A stretch of 64,000 nt of DNA from Patiria miniata (taxonomy: Eukaryota > Echinodermata > Asteroidea > Valvatida > Asterinidae). The stretch spans positions 37,655,315 through 37,719,314 of the forward strand of contig NW_024037069.1 of the NCBI RefSeq assembly GCF_015706575.1, written 5' to 3'. Below, piece by piece: positions 56,846-64,000 of this stretch (position 1 is its first letter; each line of letters opens with the position of its first letter). Made by a program: the position numbers and the translations under genes. Under the pieces are notes generated by a model. The model was given only the letters and a program-made list of their open reading frames with translations. It did not search any database and was not told where the DNA came from.

Positions 56846-57206
56846 TAGTCTGTAGGGCTAGACGTTGTTATGATGAATACGCGACAACCCGCCGCCGCCG
56901 CGATACCCGCCGCCGCAAGAGGGCGTTATCACGATCAACCAATATCACCTGGAACTGCCAGTAACAACGTCTAGGGAATCTTGTAAAATCTTGGCAGTTC
57001 GTGGTTGAGGCTGTATCCAAATCAGCTGTCTAGAGCTAGGTCTAGGTTTGCGCCCATTGAAAATACGCGGGGACGCGCTGACAATAAGACGTAGCCGTAG
57101 CTCTGGTTCGGACACGGCCTGATATTGGTTGGTCGTGATAACGCCCTCTCGCGGCGGCGGGTTATCGCAGCGGCGGGTTATCGCGTATCAAATCATAGCA
57201 ACGTCT
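56846..57206. mobile_element. MULE-like MITE, truncated by the duplication breakpoint
   Basis: Counterpart of 24530-24892. Homology to the family ends after CAACGTCT, so the last 13 or so bases of the TIR are missing and unrelated sequence follows. Confidence 0.75.
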
Positions 57207-57582
57207 GGTACCATATTTCAATAGGGGGCGTTGTTCAAATCCGACAAGTATTAACACTAGATTACAGAATGGTGTACCGTATTTTAAACAGGCAGACATT
57301 GTACCAGTATAATTTTTTGGGGGGTGACACAGCAGGGGGAGGGGGGGGGGGGGGGTTCGACTTATTTTTTAGGAATTTGTATGACAATTTTTTTTGGACA
57401 GAGCTGGGGGGGGGTTGACCCCCCCCCCCCCGGATCTGCGCCTGAGAGTGGTGGATGGACTTTATTTGATGATTCGAATGCTTGATTAATTATCCAAGCA
57501 CGCACGTAGGCTAAAATTTGTATTTTGTTAATACAAAGCCGAGCTTAGTGGTTTTTATTTTTAGGTATCAAGTACCATAAAC
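57207..57582. other. Unique flank after copy 2 with a poly-G/poly-C repeat
   Basis: No gene. GGGGGAGGGGGGGG at 57337-57355 and CCCCCCCCCCCCGGATCTGCGCC at about 57419-57441 bracket a repeat of the type seen elsewhere in the window. Confidence 0.5.
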
Positions 57583-58313
57583 CACGGATCCTAGACACCA
57601 GGATAAACGACTCGGCCCAACTCCTGGTTAGACGCGTGATAACGGCCTGTACTGGTGGCAAATACCGTGAATACTTTTCAACAAAGACCACTGCGCGCGG
57701 TGGCTTTCAGATTTGCAAGGCTCTGAGCCCGATCTGGCCTCGAAGTCTGTCAAGCCAGCGAATTATATTTTTGAACATTCATGAGTCTACGTTTTTGGTC
57801 TTTATTATTGAATTCTGATAAGTGATAACTATATAACCATGGTAATGCCAAGCACAATATCTTTAGCTTTAAGATGAACAATGAAATGTCGCTTTTGTTT
57901 CATCAGTTCGGCATCGCATCTCTCTAAAACTGTTTAATAAAAGCCTCATTAAAAACGAAATTTGGGTAAACGGTGTTCTCGAAATTTGACGTTTATTTCC
58001 CGGGCAAATAATTCATTTATGACGACAAAAACTGCACAATACCATCTGTTATATCCTGAAGTATTTATTTCTTAAATAATTTGGAACAATTATATCTTAA
58101 ATAAGAAGTAGTTTTGCTTACAGTTTTATGAATATTTCCGTTTTAGATGTCATGCAAAAACCCAACACAATGGCACATCTGGAAAATTCGCGATTACGCG
58201 CCAACGGGTATTAATGCCCGTTATCACGCGTCTAACCAATAAAGGCAAGGCCGCTCAGTGCATTTTGTACTAGAGCTCAGAACAGTCGTTTATCCTGGTG
58301 TCTAGGATCCGTG
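57583..58313. mobile_element. Non-autonomous TIR DNA transposon
   Basis: Perfect 30-bp terminal inverted repeats beginning CACGGATCCTAGACACCAGG. A second inverted block (GTTAGACGCGTGATAACGG, about 57625 and 58210-58237) lies inside. No transposase frame. Target duplication not clear. Confidence 0.8.
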
Positions 58314-58436
58314 CTTAAACTAAATTAAAAAAAAATATAAAAAAAGCAGGAAAGACACTGGCTTCGCGCCGGAATAATTTCTTATGGTCTCCTATAGTCG
58401 CATATATGGGATATAACCTTAAATGGGATACTCAGG

Positions 58437-58910
58437 TTGATCACATGTGTAAAGCATTTTAACAAAAAACTGTACGTTTTACGTCAACTTAAACAATGTA
58501 ACATTCCTGTTAACGACTTGAGAACTGTGTACTTGCAATATGTTAGACCAACTTTTGAATACGCCTTACCAGCCTGGTTTTGTGGTCTCACTAAATCCCA
58601 GAGAGAGTGCCTCGAGAAAATGCAACGGAAGGCATTCAAACTTATTCTTACTTGTGATTTTTGTAATTTTAAACCGTACTCAGATATTTGTGAGATTCTT
58701 AACATTCCGCCCCTCATTGAGAGACTTGAACAGCTTTCTCTGAACTTTGGTATTAGGCTATTGTCTTCAACCGAGCGTAGGGACTGGTTGCCTCCATCTA
58801 GGAATAATAACCTTAGGAATTCGGACTCTTTGACTACTATCGGGTGCAGAAGAACCAACCGATACAAAACTAGCACGATTCCTTACCTGACCAACATTTT
58901 GAACATGTAA
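58437..58910 (+). pseudogene. Reverse-transcriptase C-terminus of the CR1 LINE
   Basis: 157 codons open, without a native ATG start. Contains the post-thumb region (YVRPTFEYALPAW), and ends at the ORF2 stop. The catalytic part of the RT and the endonuclease are absent. Confidence 0.85.
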
Positions 58911-59079
58911 AAGTAGGCCTCTCTCTTTCTGTTTTTGTAAACGTTCTGCTCACTAGCCCCTGTTTTTTAAAACCCTTTTTTATGCCTGGTTGTGTGTTTT
59001 TACTGATTCTCTCTTGCCTCTATGGTTTTGTTTTTTGTTTTGTGTTTGTTTGGTTGGTTGGGGTGTGTTTTGTTTTGGC

Positions 59080-59350
59080 TTGTTCTGTGTGTTTGTTGGG
59101 GTGTTTGTTCGTTTGTTTGTTTGTTTGTTTGTTGGGGAGTTGGGTGTTGGGGTGTTGGGGTGTTTGTTTGTTTGTTTGTTTGTTTGTTTGTTGGGGTGTT
59201 TGTTTGTTTGTTTGTTTGTTTATCTTTTGTTTGTCTTGTATGGTTTTTGTTCTTGTTTTTTGGGGTGTGTGTTTTTGTTCCTTGATTACATTTGTGCTTG
59301 TTTTTTGTTCCTTGTTTGTAAACTATTTTGGCTTGGTTTGTTTGTTTGTT
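59080..59350. repeat. (GTTT)n microsatellite with GGGGTGTT units
   Basis: Long GTTTGTTTGTTT runs broken by GGGGTGTT in the LINE 3' UTR. The same two-unit mixture, inverted, occurs in intron 3 of the receptor genes. Overlapping open frames are artefacts. Confidence 0.9.
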
Positions 59351-59603
59351 TTGTTTTTTTTTTGCTAAGTTTGTCTTGTTCTGTTTTTCTGTGTAATTTT
59401 CTTCTTAAATCTCTCTCTTACTGTTGGTTGGTTTATTGGTTTTATCTTTAACACTTAATTTTAATGCCTTAATTGTATAAATTGTTTATGTAATTCTTAC
59501 TTTTAATGTTCATTTGTGTCACAATTCAGCCTTTTGGCTGCAATGGACAGATTTAACCAGTAATAATAATGTATCTTCAATTAATATGAAAACGTGGGGT
59601 AAG

Positions 59604-60226
59604 TGTGACGGTTATAAAAAGACACCCCCGTTATTTTTTGGTTCAACCTTATTTACATGTAAATTCAAATTAACCTAGCGCCCCCAACGTCTGATATCGG
59701 GCGCTAGCTCATTCGTTAATTCCCGAAGACCTGAAGTAACATCACTTCATGTAAATCTTGTCTTCACATATACAGGTAATTATTACTATCTATTTATTTT
59801 TGTTCTAAATCTTTACATCAATAACCTTAGATGACATCACAATTCCTCGACTACCCATTTCTGTTTGCATTTTCTTATTCTTGTATTTAATGGTATTTTA
59901 AACTAAGTTCTATTCTTGAAACGTTGAAATTCAAGATGGCTGACCCCGCGAAAGTTTCGGCGGGAAAACGTAACTATTGTTTAATCATTTGAATGAATCA
60001 TTATTATTTCATGAACTGAAAGTAATTCGAATTCATCTTGCTCTAATCTTACTGATTAACTGTAGCCATTTTGTAAATATATTGTGATTATCCGTTAATT
60101 CCTTAAGACCTGAAGTAACATAACTTCATGTAAATCTTGTCTTCACATATACAGATACGGAATAAATTCGCTGCTGCATATACCGCAACTCAAGAGCTTC
60201 CGATCCCTAATTTCAAGAGTGTCACA
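59604..60226. mobile_element. Probable solo LTR
   Basis: 623 bp, TGTGAC at the start and GTCACA at the end, flanked by the 4-bp repeat TAAG (59600-59603 and 60227-60230). TATAAAAAG is near the start and AATAAA near 60161. An internal direct repeat of about 55 bp (GACCTGAAGTAACATCACTT type) occurs at 59727 and 60108. No coding region; family not assigned. Treated as a fossil. Confidence 0.75.
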
Positions 60227-60814
60227 TAAGTTATTAGAATCATTTTGTTTAGTGTTCACACTTTAGAAACAGGCGGATCCAGGATTTTTAACACATTGTG
60301 AGGCACACCAAAAAGACGGTTGCAAGGGGTGTCGCCCCCTTGGAGGAGGTAAAGGGGGCAGAGCCCCTTTCTTAGTTTTTATGGGACAGAGTGCCCTTGG
60401 GGCCGTCTTGTTTTGAGCAAAACAGACTGATTCAGTTCACCATTTTTGAATCTATTGAAAACGGGTTTGATATTTATTACCACATGTTGCATGTTTCAAT
60501 ATGATAAATCCGAGACTGACGGGTCAACGCCGTCACTTCTGTCACTTCTGTACCTGTACCCTACGACCTCAACTGGACAACAGATCATGATGCGTTTACT
60601 AGTCCGATAATAAGAAGGTTGCAAATTGCATGCGACGTGTTTTGGCACGAGCGGGCCGTTCAACCTCGTCCAAGTTGATCGGCATGTCACGATGGGCCGC
60701 GGTAGTTGCGCAGGCCTATATATTGAGGCGGTCTTCAGTTAATAAATAGCTCGGAATTCACACGTCTTCATGCCTACTATGACTAGCTTGAGCTCACAAT
60801 TATTTATAGACCTA
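60227..60814. other. Intergenic, with a GGCGGATCCAGG repeat fragment
   Basis: 60273-60410 holds a G-rich repeat (GGTGTCGCCCCCTTGG, GGCAGAGCCCC) of the poly-G family. Nothing coding is seen in the rest. Confidence 0.5.
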
Positions 60815-60949
60815 AGACCTAATGACGTAATAGCTTTATTTACATGTGCGCTTTCCTATGGGAGCGAAGTCGGGACGCCAGACGACGTAGGGACCGTCTA
60901 CCACATAGGAAAGCGCACATGTAAAACAAAGCGTTACGCCATTAGGTCT
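60815..60949. repeat. 135-bp palindromic MITE
   Basis: AGACCTAATGACGTAATAGC mirrors GCGTTACGCCATTAGGTCT. Inside, ACATGTGCGCTTTCCTATG pairs with its reverse complement at about 60903-60922. Confidence 0.75.
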
Positions 60950-61467
60950 CGCGGGCCTCTTGGTGTTGCAACTGGCATTCTTTATGCATGCACTTTATGT
61001 TAACATTGGTTTCTACGCAGGCGCAAAACATGTCCAATGAAAGGCTGCAGGCTGAAATGCATGCTACCGGTCGCAGTCCTCATGTTTTATGGTAGCGGGA
61101 ACCAGTCGAGTGTTGTGCCTTCGATGCTTGCGTCGGCACATGCGCGCATAAATTTGAATTTATTAGCGAACTGGTGATGCATCACAAATGATACATCACA
61201 AATATATATCACAGATGATACATCACATATCACGTTCTCTTCACAAGAAGAGTGCATTGAATAATTATTCCAACATGTAAAATTTGCCTGTCAAATTCGT
61301 GAGCAGTCAACGTATCATTCCTAATGGCCCATTCATTGTCGCGCTTCTGAACTGCATTATGTGATAGGATGCCAGGAATTCCTGCTACTTGCCATAGAAC
61401 AGAAAGAAAGTGCAACACTTTTTTGGAAACATTTTTTGCAGCGCTGTGATACGTTTTGCCATTCCCA
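60950..61467. other. 5' flank of the GABA-B-like gene
   Basis: No exon recognised. Short ATACATCACA repeats at 61180-61225. No clear TATA box near the ATG. Confidence 0.45.
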
Positions 61468-61743
61468 ATGATGCGTGTCTTTCAACTAATACTAGCTTTC
61501 ACCGAAGCCCTCTGGATTTTTCTCGCCGTGTTCACGCCACACGGGTCCGCAGGATGTAACATCACGCACAACGCAACATTTGGCGGGAAATGCGTGATTC
61601 ACATGGGCGGCCTGTTCGCTTTCCCGGGCAGCCCTGCCATAGGAATGCAACAAGAGGTGGCGCAGACGGCACTAGATCACGTCAACAGCTTGAAAGGGAT
61701 TCTCGACGGCTACCATCTCAGCATGAGGTGGAATTGGACGGGG
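61468..61743 (+). CDS. GABA-B-like class C GPCR, first coding exon (partial gene)
   Basis: Starts MMRVFQLILAFTEALWIFLA, a signal peptide, then GCNITHNATFGGKC, then IHMGGLFAFPGSPAIG and TALDHVNSLKGILDGYHLSM. The GGLF...G...AL-HVN---ILDGY-L pattern is the start of the periplasmic-binding-protein-like (ANF receptor, Venus flytrap) domain of GABA-B receptor subunits. Donor GTAAGT at 61744, phase 0. ATG at 61471 is an alternative start. Downstream exons are not seen in the remaining 2.2 kb, so the gene continues beyond the window. It belongs to a different family from the LRR receptors. Confidence 0.72.
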
Positions 61744-61994
61744 GTAAGTTTTATTTGGAAATAAAATTATACTAAGCTTATTTTGCTTTCGAAAGACTGC
61801 TGCAAACTGATGACTGACTAGAGTGACATGAAAAGTCAGGTCTGAAGTTTCGATCCTAGCAGAATCTGTCTCCATGGCGAAGTTTGATAAATAATCTTCT
61901 AGGTCAGGTCCTGCCTTCTTATCGATTTTTTTTAATTTGATAAAAGCACCAAGGAAATGCACCTCTCCTATCAGGCGTTCTTAAGAATAACATT
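61744..61994. other. Start of intron 1 of the GABA-B-like gene
   Basis: AT-rich, no features seen before the SINE. Confidence 0.4.
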
Positions 61995-62277
61995 GTGGTC
62001 ACTTGTGGTCTTTAGCGGTAGGGCATATGATTCATGATCGCAAGATTGTGGGTTCGAGCCCGGCTGTGGCCATGCGTGTTGCGCCTCAATTACTCCTCTC
62101 AACCCAGTTGTTAAATGGGTACCGGCATTATTCAATGCTGGGAAGGTAACAGACTCGCTGTGGAAGTGGTGTTGCGATCCCCCCACAGCAGTATTTCATA
62201 GACTGAGTCTGGCCCAATCGCTTCGAAAGAGAGATGGGCACTCCGTTCCTGTGAACACAAGTTCGTCCCCCCCCCCC
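61995..62277 (+). mobile_element. tRNA-derived SINE
   Basis: tRNA-like head with A-box-like TTAGCGGTAGGGC (about 62012) and a consensus B box GGTTCGAGCCC (62051-62061), a tRNA-unrelated body (AAATGGGTACCGGCATTATT) and a C-rich tail. It is flanked by a perfect 12-bp target duplication AAGAATAACATT (61983-61994 and 62278-62289), as expected for LINE-driven insertion. Confidence 0.9.
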
Positions 62278-62289
62278 AAGAATAACATT

Positions 62290-63000
62290 AAACACACAAA
62301 AAACTCATTTCCAATTTAGGTAGGCCTACTCTGTGAAAAGACTAGATGTTCAGCTACCAAAATATATTCACACGAAAGGATGAAAAATGCACATTATACA
62401 AGTCTTGCACCTTATATGAAATACAGTTGAACACTAAAAGCGATTATAAAAATCACCTTGAAAATCGGACACTTTGCAACGTCACTGCTAGACAAGATGC
62501 TGTCGTTTTTGTGTGTTCAATTTACAGGGGACACTTGGAGAGCCATATTTCCTGGATGGGGAATAATCTTTTTTGGCCTTCCACTAAATTCTGAGCCGGG
62601 GAGGGGGGTGCAAAAGGAGGGTACTTACCATGATCGGGAAAGGGGAGAGCTCCCCCCCCCCCCCACCTAGCGCACTCTTAGTTACGCCACTAAAGAGATG
62701 TTACTTTTGTAACCATTGTGTCTGCAATTCATTACAAACGATAAACCAAATACTATATTGCGGGGTGCAAACCTATGTTCCCGAATTCCTATTATTCCCC
62801 AACCCTAACCCTAACCCTAAAGGATTTAGGGGAACCCAATACCTATATGTTAGTAGTGTGTAGGGTCTTGAGGAGACAAGATAAAAGAATTTTATGCATA
62901 ATGCACAAAACAATGGACTCATTTGCATATCAATGAAACTTATTACAATATCAGTGAATTATGTTAGCATTATAAAAGAGCGCATTGGCGTATGTAAGTT
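62290..63000. other. Intronic or intergenic, no exon supported
   Basis: Contains GTAGGCCTAC at 62320, a G-run/C-run repeat ending GTTACGCCACT (about 62598-62692) and a short telomere-like (CCCTAA)3 at about 62801-62821. Confidence 0.45.
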
Positions 63001-63140
63001 TTATCGGACAAAGGATGGGTCTGAAAATTGGACAAAGGGGGACCCATCCCCTAGATGGAATATCGGACAGAGGAAGACTTGAACTGGAATATCGGACAAA
63101 AGGGAGACGCCGGATGGAATATATAGTACAAAGACGGGTG
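63000..63140. repeat. Degenerate tandem repeat, ATCGGACAAAGG units
   Basis: Four or so copies of a roughly 30-35-bp unit with TATCGGACA and GGAATAT. The open frame on the minus strand is an artefact of it. Confidence 0.6.
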
Positions 63141-63679
63141 TTAAACGTTTGAAAATGACTATAAGAGTATCATTTCTATTCATTCAAGCAGTGTGCTAAC
63201 AGTGAATGAAAAAAATTAAAAATGGAGGCCACACCAACAGAGCGCCAATTAAGTCAACTCGCTGGAAATCGCGTGAAAAAAATGTTTTTACTATGGGGGA
63301 AATGGAGTAGTAGCAGCGCAGTGAGGGCAGTATAGGTAGTGCCCCGCCCCTTTTTTTGTACACGTTCTATGGGGAAATGTGGGGGTGGTTTGATGAGCAA
63401 TGAGGATCCACTGTAAAGGGTATTCAATAGAAAAGAGGATTAGTGCATGCATTGTGTAGGGATTATATATGAATTTGTTTGTCATTTTGGATGAATGGCA
63501 TAGGTTGGACGGCGATCGGAACAATAGGGTCATTATACTTAGCAAAGCAACATTAATTAGGCAAGCCATACAAGATGCCAGTGTATTTTAGGCCTGTATA
63601 CAATACGTTTCAATGATACTTTAATTTATCGATGGGCTTAGGATGACATTAACGGTACCCGGTTTGCTTTTTACATGGT
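63141..63679. other. No feature recognised
   Basis: I see no exon, RNA gene or clear repeat here on either strand. Confidence 0.4.
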
Positions 63680-63876
63680 CACTGTGGACAAAGGTTTTTC
63701 GTGGAGAGCTTTGTTAATGCACATGTAGTTGGAACCTCCGTAATTTGTTGGAGCCGCTGTGCCGCTAACAATGCATGCAATGGGTCAGTGAATGGGATGT
63801 TCATGTATCAGGCTCTGGGACCATCGCTTGCAATGAATGCCTCGGATCAATTCGTTTATCCAGCGCATGTCAAGCT
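63680..63876 (+). other. Possible PAN/apple-like coding segment
   Basis: The frame reads HCGQRFFVESFVNAHVVGTS, then VICWSRCAANNACNGSVN, with Cys spacing like the first half of PAN domains (CxxxC, then C-x-SVN). The second half does not fit well and no convincing splice site is seen. Could be a diverged exon, a fragment or chance. Confidence 0.25.
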
Positions 63877-64000
63877 AAAAGGGGGGATAATCGTCACAGT
63901 TATAATCGCTTCAATGACCTGCACTGTTAACATCCATGGTATCCCAGTCGTGAATGGGTTCAGACGTTACTAGCGTTAATGTCTATATAGGACTGGCTTG

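Larger units (their letters stand above)
27031..57206 (+). repeat. Segmental tandem duplication, copy 2
   Basis: Direct repeat of copy 1. Position 27031 aligns with position 1 of the window, and homology stops at 57206. It is about 5 kb longer than copy 1 because of private insertions at about 31767-33592, 35693-35905, 44057-49847 and 50453-52867. The left edge visible here lies inside a small palindromic MITE (26970-27099). Confidence 0.95.
58395..59571 (+). mobile_element. CR1-type LINE, 5'-truncated 3' end
   Basis: Coding remnant at 58437-58910 gives KLYVLRQLKQCNIPVNDLRT, VYLQYVRPTFEYALPAW, KMQRKAFKLIL and LERLEQ-like RLEQLSLNFGIRLL, the end of a CR1/Jockey reverse transcriptase ORF. Upstream GYNLKWDTQVDHM lies in another frame, so there is at least one frameshift. 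The 3' UTR contains (GTTT)n and ends AATTCAGCCTTTTGGCTGCA with a TAATAATAAT tail. Confidence 0.85.

Noticed and set aside
58982-59451. Cys/Leu/Phe-rich hydrophobic frames of up to 153 codons
   Set aside because: (GTTT)n microsatellite in the LINE 3' UTR, not a membrane protein.
62012-62075. Functional tRNA gene
   Set aside because: The B box is perfect, but arms do not pair as a tRNA and the sequence continues into a SINE body with a target duplication.
62801-62821. CCCTAACCCTAACCCTAA, telomere-like repeat
   Set aside because: Only three units; too short to indicate a telomere or fusion point.
1-64000. CRISPR array, operons or bacterial genes
   Set aside because: No regularly spaced repeats of that kind; intron-exon structure, SINE and LINEs show a metazoan nuclear genome.

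Overview
The window is eukaryotic, intron-rich, AT-rich and full of mobile elements. Gene content and repeats (CR1-type LINE, tRNA-derived SINE, hAT, MULE and mariner-like MITEs, a GABA-B-like receptor, a leucine-rich-repeat receptor with a polytopic C-terminus) suggest a marine invertebrate, probably a deuterostome such as a hemichordate, echinoderm or amphioxus. That assignment is inference; the sequence does not name the species.

Most of the window is a direct tandem duplication of about 25-30 kb. Copy 1 runs from the window start to about 24879 and copy 2 from about 27031 to 57206. Each copy carries one complete-looking 14-exon gene on the + strand: exons join without a stop from 4216 to 23955 (1102 codons) and from 30430 to 56346 (1106 codons). 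The protein has a signal peptide, an LRR N-terminal cysteine cap, about ten leucine-rich repeats (nearly one per exon, all introns phase 2), an ephrin-receptor-like (GCC2/GCC3) cysteine-rich region and a C-terminal domain with about eight membrane segments interrupted by an acidic, Ser/Thr-rich loop. The paralogues are almost identical in the membrane domain but strongly diverged by amino-acid-changing substitutions in LRRs 1-3, which looks like diversification of a ligand-binding face.

The two copies differ mainly by insertions, and each copy often shows the other's empty site. Copy 1 alone has a GACG-rich foldback (3136-4025), a 1-kb foldback with a nested hAT MITE (4483-5487), a likely solo LTR (10286-11294), two nested MULE-like MITEs inside a LINE remnant (12222-13440), a hairpin element (14121-14749) and a hAT MITE (20271-20511). 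Copy 2 alone has a foldback with about 340-bp arms (32735-33592), a 5.8-kb composite insertion rich in TGACGTCA sites (44057-49847) and a 2.4-kb composite insertion (50453-52867).

Between the copies (24893-26969) lies non-duplicated sequence with an orphan terminal galectin exon (25755-25901). Downstream of copy 2 come a TIR transposon, the 3' end of a CR1 LINE, a solo LTR, a palindromic MITE, the first coding exon of a GABA-B-like (class C) receptor (61468-61743), a tRNA-derived SINE with a 12-bp target duplication, and a weak PAN/apple-like open frame at the window end.
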